Shown here piece by piece: positions 8,353 to 16,901 of a stretch of DNA of 64,000 bases (the first letter of the stretch is position 1; each line of letters begins with the position of its first letter). The stretch is from Georgenia wutianyii. Its GTDB lineage: Bacteria; Actinomycetota; Actinomycetes; Actinomycetales; Actinomycetaceae. The stretch lies in assembly GCF_006349365.1 (NCBI RefSeq), contig NZ_CP040899.1, positions 2,666,001 to 2,730,000 of the forward strand, given 5' to 3'. Position numbers and translations under genes: made by a program. The notes beneath the pieces were generated by a model. The model was given only the letters and a program-made list of their open reading frames with translations, did not search any database and had not been told where the DNA came from.

Positions 8353-10923
8353 GCCGACGTGCTGGAGCGCCGTTCGCAGCTCCTCCCGGGAGCCGATCGC
8401 CAGCTTCCGGAAGATCCGGTAGACGTGGTTCTCGACGGTGCGCTCGGTGATCGACAACCGTCGTGCGATCTCCCTGTTGCTCTCCCCCGCGGCGGCGAGC
8501 CGGGCGACCTCGCGCTCGCGCTCGGTCAGCTGGGCGCCCGGCTCGAGGTTCCTGAGCGCGCGGGAGAGCTCCTCGCCCTCCGCCAGGACGACCTCGCGCA
8601 GGCGGGCGAGCTCCACCGACGCCTGCCGGTAGTGCCCGGTCTCGAGCAGGAGCCGGACCGCGCTCTGCCACGATCGCGCCGCCGGTAGCACCGCCCGGCA
8701 GCCGAGCAGCTCGTCCGCGGCGGCGAGCAGCTCCTCCACCGAGCCCTCCCCCAGCGCCGAGACGTAGCCGTGCAGGCCGTGGAGCAGCGGGCCCTGCACC
8801 CCCTGGATGCGCGCCGCCAGGTCGCGGGCGCGGTCCCGGTCGGGGTGGTCGCCGAGCAGCCACGCCCCGTCGCACAGCGCGGCGAGCACGTGCCCGTCGT
8901 CGGCGAGGCGGACGATCCCGTCCCACGCCCAGGCGAGCTCGTCCACCGACATGCCGTCGGCGACGTCCACGGCCGCCGCCGCCACTGCCGGGCGGCACGC
9001 GGGCGCGTAGGCGGCGAGCACCCCGGTGGCTTGCGCCTGCCGGGTCATCGAGCGGGCCGACAGGAGGTTCCCGTCGGCGAGCGCGAGCACGGCTCCGACG
9101 GTGAGCAGGCCGGCGTGGCTCTGCGGACGCAGCGGGCTCGCGGCGTTGATCGCGAAGACGGCCGAGAGGTGGTCGCGCAGGGTGGTCAGCCGGCCCTGGA
9201 GGTAGAGGCCGAGCGCGGCGACGTAGCCGGAGAACTCGATGCGGAGCTCGTCGAGTGCGCCCTGGGCCTCCTCGAGGAGTCGCAGGGCGCTGTTGGTCGC
9301 CGTGTCGATCTGCCCCGCGCAGAGCGTGGCGAGCGGCATGAGCGCGGCGTAGTCCGGGACCGGAGAGGAGACGTGCACCGTGGCCATGAGGTCCATGGCC
9401 TCGACGGCTCGCCCTTCGGCGAGGAGCCGCTCCCCCGCGACGAGCCGCGCGACGTCCCCGACGTAGGCGGCCATCGACTCCTCCTCGAGGCCGGGAGCGG
9501 GCGCGAGGGGCACGGCCCCACCGGGGAGCGGAGGACCGCCCAGGGTGAGTCGGATGTGGTCGGACACCGCGACGAAGAGCTCGGCGTCCTGCGGCCGGGC
9601 ACTGCGCGCGGAGGCCAGGAGGATCTGCGCGGCCTCGAGGTCGCCCGCCGCGGAGGCGCGGTAGGTCGCCTCCCACGCGACGAGGAGGCCCGCGGAGGGC
9701 GAGGAGCTGACGAGCGTCTCGGAGTGAGCCGCTGCGAGTACCGCCTCCACCTGGTCGTGCGGCGCGCCGCGCACGACGAGCGCGTCGAGGTAGTCCACCA
9801 CCGCGCGCACCGACGGCGTCCGCTCCCAGGCGTCGCGGCAGGCGAGCACCCGTGTCGTCGCGTGGTCGCGCAGCACGCGGCCGAGGACCGAGGCGGACTC
9901 CGGCGAGCTCGACCAGCGCCGGGGTGGTGCGAGCGTGGTGGGCTGCTGCCCCTCGGCGGGTGGCCGGCCGAGGGCCGCGCTGACGATCTCGACGGCGCGC
10001 ATCCCGCGGGCACCGTGGCCGGTCTGGCGCAGGTGCTCACCGAGCAGCGGCGGGTAGAGGACGACGACGGTCCGTCCCTCCTCCTCCACGAAGCGCAGCA
10101 GGCCGTGGTCGTCGAGCCGCACGAGGGTGTCCCAGGACAGGACCTCCTGGGCGGTCTCGACGTCGGTGGGGCCGAGGGCGGCGAGGACCCGCAGCGGGAC
10201 GACGCCCTCGTCCCCGAGGTCGCGCAGGAGCCGCTCGACGCTGGTCTTGAGGGCGGGGGTCCACAGGTCCCGGCGGGCGGTCCACCGGCCCCCCTCGAGC
10301 ACGAGGTGCCCGGCCCGGCGCGCCTCGGTGACGATCGAGCGGGCGAAGCCGGGCATCCCGCCGGACAGGGAGTAGACGCGTCCGGCCACCCCTGCCTCGA
10401 CCTCGCCCCTGAGGAGGCTCTGGGCCAGCTCGTAGATCTCCTCGAACGGCAGGGCCGGCAGCCACAACGTCGTCGCCTGCCGCCCGTCGAGGAGCTCCTC
10501 GGAGCGGGCGGCGTCGGGCCACGGGGGCGGGGCGCCGGCGACGATCGGCACCTGACGGCGGCCGAGCACCGCACCGATCACCGCGGCGGACACCTCGTCG
10601 ACCGCGTGCGCGCCGTCGACGAGGAGCACCGAGCGTTCGTCGGCGAACCGCTGCTCGAGCGCCTCCACCGCGGAGTTGAGGGAGGTCGCGCCGGGCGCGA
10701 GACCCGACAGCACGAGGCTCTGGAGCGGGCGGGCGCCGTCCGCAAGGCCGTGCTCCCGCAGGACGACGACGTCCCAGTCCCGCGACCGCAGGGCGTCCCC
10801 CACCCGGTCCAGCGTGTAGGACCGTCCTGCGCCGGGGAGCCCGATCAGCCAGACGCACGTCCCCTCGAGGACCGCGTCGCGAGCGGTCCGCACGAGGCCG
10901 GAGCGCGCGCCGTCGCTGACCAT
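8350..10923 (-). CDS. Large LuxR-family transcriptional regulator with AAA/STAND-type ATPase domain
   Basis: The 857-aa protein has the plan of LAL-type regulators: an N-terminal nucleotide-binding domain, a long helical middle, and a C-terminal LuxR helix-turn-helix (about 797-857) with the usual LTEREREV, NREIARRL and TVENHV motifs. The Walker A loop reads GLPGAGRS (28-35), so the catalytic lysine is arginine at residue 34; the Walker B is LLVD (100-103). ATP use may therefore be weak or altered. It lies just upstream of, and in the same direction as, the vWA/SipW operon, which is its most likely target. Confidence 0.85.
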   Translation of the reverse strand: MVSDGARSGLVRTARDAVLEGTCVWLIGLPGAGRSYTLDRVGDALRSRDWDVVVLREHGLADGARPLQSLVLSGLAPGATSLNSAVEALEQRFADERSVLLVDGAHAVDEVSAAVIGAVLGRRQVPIVAGAPPPWPDAARSEELLDGRQATTLWLPALPFEEIYELAQSLLRGEVEAGVAGRVYSLSGGMPGFARSIVTEARRAGHLVLEGGRWTARRDLWTPALKTSVERLLRDLGDEGVVPLRVLAALGPTDVETAQEVLSWDTLVRLDDHGLLRFVEEEGRTVVVLYPPLLGEHLRQTGHGARGMRAVEIVSAALGRPPAEGQQPTTLAPPRRWSSSPESASVLGRVLRDHATTRVLACRDAWERTPSVRAVVDYLDALVVRGAPHDQVEAVLAAAHSETLVSSSPSAGLLVAWEATYRASAAGDLEAAQILLASARSARPQDAELFVAVSDHIRLTLGGPPLPGGAVPLAPAPGLEEESMAAYVGDVARLVAGERLLAEGRAVEAMDLMATVHVSSPVPDYAALMPLATLCAGQIDTATNSALRLLEEAQGALDELRIEFSGYVAALGLYLQGRLTTLRDHLSAVFAINAASPLRPQSHAGLLTVGAVLALADGNLLSARSMTRQAQATGVLAAYAPACRPAVAAAAVDVADGMSVDELAWAWDGIVRLADDGHVLAALCDGAWLLGDHPDRDRARDLAARIQGVQGPLLHGLHGYVSALGEGSVEELLAAADELLGCRAVLPAARSWQSAVRLLLETGHYRQASVELARLREVVLAEGEELSRALRNLEPGAQLTEREREVARLAAAGESNREIARRLSITERTVENHVYRIFRKLAIGSREELRTALQHVG

Positions 10924-10968
10924 TGCCTCAGGCTAGTCCGGGGACCGACGGCGCGGCGGGCGAGGGCC

Positions 10969-11790
10969 TCACAGTGCGACTGCCCCGGCGATCGCCGTCG
11001 TCGCCGTGCCGCCGACCCACAGCGCGCCGTCTGCGGCGGTGACGTGGACACGCCCGGCCCGGCCCAGCGCGGTGCCCTGCGCGGCGACGTAGGGGGTGGT
11101 GAGGACACCGGTGTCGGTGAGCCAGCGGGCGAGCCCGGCGTTGAGGCTGCCGGTGACCGGGTCCTCGCCGATGACGTCACCGGCGAAGGCGCGGACCTCG
11201 ACGTCGGCCCCGTCGGTGCCGGGCGTGGCCACGACCCCGAGGTGGAGGTCGCCGAGGTGCTCGGGACGGACGTCGAGCACGGCCTGCGCCGAGCCGAGCC
11301 GCAGCGCGAGCCAGGGTGAGCCGTTGTCGAGCCAGGAGGCGTCGACGACGTCGTCGGGGGTGAGGCCGAGCGCGGCGGTGGCGCGGGCGAGCGTCGCGTC
11401 GTCGGGGCGCTCGTACCGGCGCAGGTCGGGGGCGGCGAAGGCCCACAGGTCACCGGTGCGGCGCAGCTCGACGAGCCCGATGCCGCACTCCTGGACGAGC
11501 ACGTCCGCGGCGGTGTTCCCGCCGGAGGCGAGCCACGCGTGGGCCGAGCCGAGCGTGGGGTGCCCGGCGAAGGGGAGCTCGCTGCCCGGGGTGAAGATGC
11601 GCACCCGGTAGTCGGCGGCGGGGTCGGTCGGCGGGAGGAGGAACGTCGTCTCGGAGAGGTTCGTCCACGCGGCGAAGCGCTGCATCTGCTCGGTGGACAG
11701 GCCCTCGCCGTCGACGACCACCGCCACCGGGTTCCCCTCGTACGGTCGCGCCCCGAACACGTCCACCTGGAGGAACCGCCGCTGCAGCAT
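10969..11790 (-). CDS. PhzF-family isomerase/epimerase
   Basis: This 273-aa protein starts at an ATG at 11790 (MLQRRFLQVDVFG), the standard N-terminus of the PhzF fold. The family catalyses proton shifts on small substrates with a glutamate acid/base; here the residue lies in NLSETTF (about 44-50). GNPVAVV, FTPGSELPFAGHP and DPVTGS are typical family motifs and the length is standard. Many members have no known substrate, so phenazine synthesis should not be assumed; no other phenazine genes are present. It is divergent from the polymerase gene, 118 bp away. Confidence 0.88.
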   Translation of the reverse strand: MLQRRFLQVDVFGARPYEGNPVAVVVDGEGLSTEQMQRFAAWTNLSETTFLLPPTDPAADYRVRIFTPGSELPFAGHPTLGSAHAWLASGGNTAADVLVQECGIGLVELRRTGDLWAFAAPDLRRYERPDDATLARATAALGLTPDDVVDASWLDNGSPWLALRLGSAQAVLDVRPEHLGDLHLGVVATPGTDGADVEVRAFAGDVIGEDPVTGSLNAGLARWLTDTGVLTTPYVAAQGTALGRAGRVHVTAADGALWVGGTATTAIAGAVAL

Positions 11791-11908
11791 GGCGCACACC
11801 CTAGCCCCGGGCGCCGGCCCCGGCCCGGCCGGGCACCGGGGCTCCGGCCTGGGGCCCGGAGCGCCACCGTGCGCCGGGGTGTCGGAGGTGCCGACGTAGG
11901 CTCGGGCG

Positions 11909-13573
11909 GTGGAGATCGTGGTGGCCGAGGAGTCCGACGGCGTCCGGCTGACCGTCCTCACCGACGGCGTCGCCCCGGCCGCCTCGCTCGTGCCCACCGA
12001 GGAGCTGCCCGCCCGGGTGGCCGAGCTCGAGGCCGCCTCCCACCCTCGGTGGGTGTGGTCGGACACGGCCGCGACGTACGCGCGGCTGCTGCGCGCCGGT
12101 GTGCGCGTGGAGCGCTGCTTCGACCTGCGGCTGTGCCGCACGATCCTGCGCCGCGCGCTGGACGCTCCCCCGCCGTCGGACCTGTGGGACGGCGCCGAGG
12201 AGCCGGAGGACCGGCCCGACGCCCCGCCCACGCTCTTCGCCACGTTCACCCTGCCCGCCGAGGAGGTGCTCGCCGAGCGGCTGCGCCAGCGGGAGGCGGT
12301 GGCCGCGAGCGCCCAGCGCGGACGGCTCGCCACCCTGCTCGCCGCCGAGTCCGCCGGGGCACTGATCGCCGCCGAGATGCGCCACGACGGCCTGCCCTGG
12401 AGCCGCGCGGCGCACGACCGGCTGCTCACCGAGGCGCTCGGCCCGCGCCCGCTGCCCGGCGCCCGCCCGCCGGTTCTCGAGGCGCTGGCCGAGGAGGTCC
12501 GGACGACCCTTGCCGCCCCCGCACTCAACCCCGACTCCGGCCCCGCCCTGCTGCGTGCCCTGCACGGGGCCGGCATCGCGGTGCAGACCACGCGCAAGTG
12601 GGAGCTCGAGCACGTCGACCACCCCGTCGTCGCGCCGCTGCTCGAGTACAAGAGGCTCGCCCGGCTGCACAGCGCGAACGGCTGGGCCTGGGCCGAGGAG
12701 TGGGTGCGGCCGGGCCCGACGGGCGCCGGACGCGAGCGGTTCCACCCCGACTACGTGCCCGGCGGCGTCGTCACCGGCCGGTGGGCCACCCGCGGCGGTG
12801 GGGCGCTGCAGCTGCCCAAGCAGGTGCGCGGCGCCGTCGTCGCGGACCCGGGGTGGCGGCTCGTCGTCGCCGACGTCGCCCAGCTCGAGCCGCGCGTGCT
12901 CGCCGCGATGGCCCGCGACGAGGCGATGGCGCGCGCCGCCCGCGGCGGTGACCTCTACCAGGGGCTCGTGGACCAGGGTGTCATCGAGACCCGTGCCCAG
13001 GCGAAGGTCGCGATGCTCGGCGCGCTCTACGGCGCGACGACCGGTCCTGCGGGCGAGCTCGCGCCGCGGCTGCTGCGCGCCTTCCCCCGGGCGACGGCGG
13101 TGGTCGAGGGCGCCGCGATGCGCGGTGAGGTCGGGGGCACCGTGCGCACGTGGCTCGGGCGCACCTCACCGCTCCCGCCGCCGGAGTGGAAGGCGGTCCA
13201 GGACCGGCAGCACGAGGGCGGCGCCACCGACGAGGACCGCCGTCGCGCCCGGCGCCTGGCCCGCGACTGGGGACGCTTCACGCGCAACTTCGTCGTCCAG
13301 GGCACGGCGGCGGAGTGGGCGCTGTGCTGGCTCGCCGACCTGCGCGCCCGGCTGCGGGTGCTCGGCGGCGACGGCGGGGCCGGCCGCAGCCCGCACCTCG
13401 TCTTCTTCCTCCACGACGAGGTCATCGTCCACACCCCGGCCGCCCTCGCCGAGGAGGTCGCCGAGGCGGTCCGCGAGTCCGCCGCCGGTGCCGGCCGCCT
13501 CCTGTTCGGCGACTTCCCGGTCGACTTCCCCCTCGACGTCTCCCTCGTCGACACCTACGCAGACGCCACCTGA
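11909..13573 (+). CDS. Bifunctional 3'-5' exonuclease/DNA polymerase (family A, PolA-like)
   Basis: The 554-aa product has the family A polymerase core without a 5'-nuclease domain. Motif A is DVAQLEPR (Asp near residue 322), the finger helix region has LGALYGATTG, and motif C is HDE at about 502-504. The N-terminal 200 residues correspond to a reduced exonuclease-like domain without an obvious full DEDD set. The GTG start follows a -10-like TAGGCT (11897-11902) by only 6 bases and has no ribosome site, so the mRNA is probably leaderless. Downstream, across an 18-bp repeat array, is an ATP-dependent ligase on the same strand; a shared repair role is inferred. Confidence 0.86.
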   Translation: MEIVVAEESDGVRLTVLTDGVAPAASLVPTEELPARVAELEAASHPRWVWSDTAATYARLLRAGVRVERCFDLRLCRTILRRALDAPPPSDLWDGAEEPEDRPDAPPTLFATFTLPAEEVLAERLRQREAVAASAQRGRLATLLAAESAGALIAAEMRHDGLPWSRAAHDRLLTEALGPRPLPGARPPVLEALAEEVRTTLAAPALNPDSGPALLRALHGAGIAVQTTRKWELEHVDHPVVAPLLEYKRLARLHSANGWAWAEEWVRPGPTGAGRERFHPDYVPGGVVTGRWATRGGGALQLPKQVRGAVVADPGWRLVVADVAQLEPRVLAAMARDEAMARAARGGDLYQGLVDQGVIETRAQAKVAMLGALYGATTGPAGELAPRLLRAFPRATAVVEGAAMRGEVGGTVRTWLGRTSPLPPPEWKAVQDRQHEGGATDEDRRRARRLARDWGRFTRNFVVQGTAAEWALCWLADLRARLRVLGGDGGAGRSPHLVFFLHDEVIVHTPAALAEEVAEAVRESAAGAGRLLFGDFPVDFPLDVSLVDTYADAT

Positions 13574-13667
13574 CGGCCCCGCAGAATCCAGCTCTCGACG
13601 CAAGGGGGTGGGGGCAGAGGCCAGGGGTGAGGCGCCAACGCCTGCGCGCGCATACCCCCCTCCCCCG

Positions 13668-13847
13668 CGACAGCCGAGTTCCGCGCGAGAGCCGACTTCC
13701 GCACGACAGCCGAGTTCCGCACGACAGCCGACTTCCGCACGACAGCCGAGTTCCCCGCGACAGCCGAGTTCCCCGCGACAGCCGACTTCCGCACGACAGC
13801 CGAGTTGCGCGCGACAGCAGAGTTCCGCGCGAGAGCGGAGTTCTGTT
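13668..13847 (+). repeat. 18-bp tandem array 1 (10 units) in the polymerase-ligase gap
   Basis: Ten contiguous 18-bp units with no spacers follow the consensus CGACAGCCGASTTCCGCA (S = C or G). The 325-bp gap 13574-13898 holds a G-rich stretch (13604-13614), a C-rich stretch (13656-13666) that could pair with it, and this array; no credible gene lies in it. The array begins 94 nt after the polymerase stop and ends 51 nt before the ligase start. The same unit forms two arrays near 58.4-58.7 kb. Because 18 is a multiple of three the array stays open in several frames, which creates spurious ORFs. Confidence 0.95.
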
Positions 13848-13898
13848 CGAAGAGCCCCGGCCGGGCGGGTGTCGGGGGGCGCTGCCAGACTCGGCACC

Positions 13899-15461
13899 AT
13901 GCTCTTCGCGCGCCTCGCCGAGACGTCCGCCGCCGTCGCCGCGACGCGCTCGCGGCTGGAGAAACGGGCCCTGCTCGCCGCCACCCTGCGCGAGGCGCAG
14001 GACGCCGAGGTCGACGTCGTCGCGACCTACCTGTCCGGGCGCGTGCGCCAGCGTCGCACCGGCCTGGGGTGGCGCACCCTCGCCGACCTGCCCGCCCCCG
14101 CGGCGGCCCCGACCCTCACCCCCACCGAGGTCGACGAGCGGCTCGAACACATCGCCGCCCTGTCCGGCGCCGGCTCCCAGGCAGGCCGGGCCGCCGCCGT
14201 CGCCGAGCTCTTCGGCGCCCTCACCGCCGACGAGCAGCAGCACCTGCGCGGGCTCGTCCTCGGCGAGGTCCGCCAGGGCGCGCTCGACTCCCTCCTCATC
14301 GAGGCCGTCGCCGACGCCGCAGACGTGCCCGTGACCGCGGTCCGCCGGGCGGCGATGTTCAGCGCCCTCACCGGCCCGGTCGCCCGCGCGGCCCTCACCG
14401 GCGGCGCCGCGGCGCTCGAGGACTTCCGCCCCGCCGTCCTCCAGCCGGTCCGCCCGATGCTCGCCTCCCCCGCCCCGGACCTGACCGCGGCCCTCGCCAA
14501 GCTCCGCGACGACGACGGCGAGGTCGTCGCCGCCGACGGCAAGATCGACGGGATCCGGGTCCAGGTCCACAAGGCGGGCGACGAGGTCGCCGTGTTCACC
14601 CGCTCCCTGGACGACATCACCGAGCGCGTGCCGGAGATCGTCCAGGTCGTCCGGACGCTGCCTGCCACTGACCTCATCCTCGACGGCGAGGCCATCGCCC
14701 TCGCCGACGACGGCCGCCCGCGCCCCTTCCAGGAGACCGCCTCCCGCACGGGCAGCCACGAGGCGGCCGGCGGCACGACGCCGCTCACCGTCTACTTCTT
14801 CGACCTCCTCCACCGCGACGGGACGACGCTCGTCACCGCCCCTGCCCGCGAGCGCCTCGCCGCCCTCGAGGAGGTCGTCCCGGCCTCGGCGCTCGTCCCC
14901 CGCCTGGTGTCGGCCGACCCGGCCGAGATCGACGCCTTCTTCCGCGAGATCCTCGCGCGTGGCCACGAGGGGCTCGTCCTCAAGGACCTGTCCGCCCCGT
15001 ACGACGCCGGGCGCCGCGGGGCCGCGTGGGTCAAGGTCAAGCCGCGCCACACCCTCGACCTCGTCGTCCTCGGGGTGGAGTGGGGCAGCGGACGACGCAG
15101 CGGGATGCTCTCCAACATCCACCTCGGCGCCCGCGACGGCGACGGCTTCGTCATGCTCGGCAAGACGTTCAAGGGGATGACCGACGAGATGCTCGCGTGG
15201 CAGACCGAGCGGTTCCTCGAGCTCGAGACCGGGCGCGCGGGGCACGTCGTCCACGTGCGCCCCGAGCAGGTCGTGGAGATCGCGTTCGACGGCGTGCAGC
15301 GCTCCCCGCGCTACCCCGGCGGGGTGGCCCTGCGCTTCGCCCGCGTGCTGCGCTACCGGGAGGACAAGACGGCCGCCGAGGCGGACACCCTGGACGCCGT
15401 CCGCGCCGTCTCCGGCACCCGCGAGGCGGACGAGACGGCGCCCGGCGCGCCGGGACCGTGA
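13899..15461 (+). CDS. ligB: ATP-dependent DNA ligase (LigB type)
   Basis: The 520-aa enzyme seals DNA nicks using ATP. After an N-terminal DNA-binding domain (about 1-190), the nucleotidyl-transfer motif I is DGKIDGIR with the adenylated lysine at residue 215. Later come motif III-like (LDGEAIAL), IV (HEGLVLKD) and V (WVKVKP), then an OB-fold domain. Length and order fit mycobacterial LigB. The ATG lies 7 bases after a -10-like CAGACT (13886-13891) with no ribosome site, which suggests a leaderless transcript starting just after the 18-bp repeat array. The LigD domains of non-homologous end joining are absent. Confidence 0.92.
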   Translation: MLFARLAETSAAVAATRSRLEKRALLAATLREAQDAEVDVVATYLSGRVRQRRTGLGWRTLADLPAPAAAPTLTPTEVDERLEHIAALSGAGSQAGRAAAVAELFGALTADEQQHLRGLVLGEVRQGALDSLLIEAVADAADVPVTAVRRAAMFSALTGPVARAALTGGAAALEDFRPAVLQPVRPMLASPAPDLTAALAKLRDDDGEVVAADGKIDGIRVQVHKAGDEVAVFTRSLDDITERVPEIVQVVRTLPATDLILDGEAIALADDGRPRPFQETASRTGSHEAAGGTTPLTVYFFDLLHRDGTTLVTAPARERLAALEEVVPASALVPRLVSADPAEIDAFFREILARGHEGLVLKDLSAPYDAGRRGAAWVKVKPRHTLDLVVLGVEWGSGRRSGMLSNIHLGARDGDGFVMLGKTFKGMTDEMLAWQTERFLELETGRAGHVVHVRPEQVVEIAFDGVQRSPRYPGGVALRFARVLRYREDKTAAEADTLDAVRAVSGTREADETAPGAPGP

Positions 15462-15506
15462 CCCGGGCCTAGCCTGTGGACGTCGGCTCGTCCATCGGGG
15501 GTACGC

Positions 15507-16553
15507 ATGAGCCCGTTCATCAGCGTCCTGTTCCGCGCGATACCGCTCGTCATGGGAGCGGTGTGCCTCGCGTTCGGGCTCTACGTCCTGTCCGGCGGTG
15601 ACGACCCGGCCCACGTCGTGGCGGGGCACGTGAACATCGCCCTCACCGCGATCTGCATCGCCCTGTTCACCACCGCTGCGACGATCATCCGCCAGCTCGT
15701 CCACCGGTACGGGCGTGTGTGGGAGATCGTCCTCCCCACGCTCGGCTACGCGGTCGCGCTGGCGACGGTCATCTGGGGGGTGACGGTCATCCAGCGCGGC
15801 AGCGAGACCGAGTACGTCGTCGCGGGGCACGTCATGCTCGGCATCGGGTTCATCGCCGCGTGCGTGAGCACGGTGGCGACGGCGTCGACGAAGTTCACGC
15901 TCATCCAGCGCAGCGCGAAGCTCGCCCCGGGCAGCGGCCCGCCCGACGGCGCGTACTCCCGCGGCGTCGGGGCGGTGCTCATCGCGATCCCGGCGGTCCT
16001 CGCTATCGTCGGCCTCGCCGTCTCCGCGACGCTCTACGCCCGCGGCGGCGCGGACGCCCTCGTCGCCGCGCACGTCCTCACCGGCCTGTCCGTCATCTGC
16101 TCCGCGCTCGTCGCGCTGGTGGCGAGCATCGTGCGCCAGGTCCGCAACGAGTTCGGCGACGCGGAGCGCTACCGGTGGACCTGGTGGGTGGTGGCGATGG
16201 GGACGGTCAACGTCGTCCTCGGGGTCTGGGTCCTGCTCGCCTCGGACGACCCCGCCCGGCTCGCGCCGGGGACCGTGCTCATCGGCCTCGGGCTCATCTG
16301 CTTCAGCATCCTGTCCAAGGTGGTGCTGCTCGCGCTCGTGTGGCGCCAGGTGTTCGCCCTCGCCAACCGGATCCCGATCATCCCGATCGGCACAGCGCTC
16401 GCCTGCCTGTTCTTCGCGGCCTTCCTCTTCGAGGCGACGACGACGCAGCCGGGCTTCTTCGTCGGCGCGCACGTGCTCGTCGGGCTGGGAGCCGTGTGCT
16501 TCACGCTGTTCTCGATCGTCTCCATCCTCGAGGCCGGCACGTCGTCGTCCTAG
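15507..16553 (+). CDS. Polytopic membrane protein with five internal repeats (DUF2776-like)
   Basis: This 348-aa protein is almost entirely membrane helices. A motif of the form (A/G)(G/A)HVxxGLxxIC recurs about five times (for example VVAGHVNIAL, VVAGHVMLGI, VAAHVLTGLSVIC, APGTVLIGLGLIC and VGAHVLVGLGAVC), each inside a helix pair, so the protein seems built from repeated two-helix units. The conserved histidines could face a pore or bind a ligand, but this is speculative. I associate it with the uncharacterised DUF2776 family from memory of its N-terminus; function is unknown. A -10-like TAGCCT lies at 15469-15474. Confidence 0.7.
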   Translation: MSPFISVLFRAIPLVMGAVCLAFGLYVLSGGDDPAHVVAGHVNIALTAICIALFTTAATIIRQLVHRYGRVWEIVLPTLGYAVALATVIWGVTVIQRGSETEYVVAGHVMLGIGFIAACVSTVATASTKFTLIQRSAKLAPGSGPPDGAYSRGVGAVLIAIPAVLAIVGLAVSATLYARGGADALVAAHVLTGLSVICSALVALVASIVRQVRNEFGDAERYRWTWWVVAMGTVNVVLGVWVLLASDDPARLAPGTVLIGLGLICFSILSKVVLLALVWRQVFALANRIPIIPIGTALACLFFAAFLFEATTTQPGFFVGAHVLVGLGAVCFTLFSIVSILEAGTSSS

Positions 16554-16570
16554 GAGACCTAGGAGACCCA

Positions 16571-16600
16571 TTGACAGGCAAGTAGCGACTTGCCTATAAA
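16571..16600 (+). promoter_or_regulatory. Near-consensus promoter with an ArsR operator in the spacer
   Basis: TTGACA (16571-16576) and TATAAA (16595-16600) are separated by 18 bp. A perfect 8-bp inverted repeat, AGGCAAGT and ACTTGCCT with a 4-nt centre (16576-16595), fills the spacer and touches both boxes, so a bound repressor would block RNA polymerase. The expected transcription start falls at or next to the ATG at 16608. Confidence 0.88.
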
Positions 16601-16607
16601 GGTCGTC

Positions 16608-16901
16608 ATGGACGACGACCCCGTCCTGTTCAAGGCGATCAGCGATCCCACCCGGCGCGCGATCCTCGACGAGCTCGTCGAGCGCGACAGTCAGACGCTC
16701 TTCGAGATCTGCACCCGCCTGGCGATGAAGCACGGCTCGACGTCCTCGCGCCAGGCCGTCTCCCAGCACCTCGCCGTGCTCGAGGAGGCGGGCCTGCTCC
16801 ACACCCGCCGCGAGGGCCGCTACAGGCTCCACGACCTCGACACCCGGCCGCTGCGCTCCATCGCCGAGCGCTGGCCCACCAGACAGGAGACCGACCGATG
16901 A
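16608..16901 (+). CDS. ArsR-family HTH transcriptional repressor
   Basis: The 97-aa protein is a single winged helix: FKAISDPTRRAIL is the classic ArsR opening, and SRQAVSQHLAVLEEAGLL is the recognition helix and wing. It has no metal-binding CxC motif, so it is more like the SdpR/toxin-type branch than a metal sensor. I use the ATG at 16608 because an upstream TTG in frame (16590) lies within the promoter. The mRNA is probably leaderless. It is predicted to repress its own operon through the inverted repeat in the promoter spacer and is coupled to the next gene by ATGA. Confidence 0.9.
   Translation: MDDDPVLFKAISDPTRRAILDELVERDSQTLFEICTRLAMKHGSTSSRQAVSQHLAVLEEAGLLHTRREGRYRLHDLDTRPLRSIAERWPTRQETDR

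Noticed and set aside
13668..13847. CRISPR array
   Set aside because: Units are contiguous 18-mers without spacers and no cas gene is present.
13555..13850. Repeat-encoded Ser/Arg or Glu/Leu-rich proteins from the 18-bp arrays
   Set aside because: The period is a multiple of three, so every frame can stay open; there is no ribosome site, and orientation relates to the preceding gene, not to a shared frame.
16590..16607. TTG start upstream of the ArsR gene
   Set aside because: It lies inside the promoter, upstream of the predicted transcription start.
13422..16832. A 1136-aa minus-strand frame across the ligase and repeat region
   Set aside because: It runs antisense to the well-supported ligase and membrane protein and has the low-complexity Arg/Gly/Asp composition of a high-GC shadow frame.
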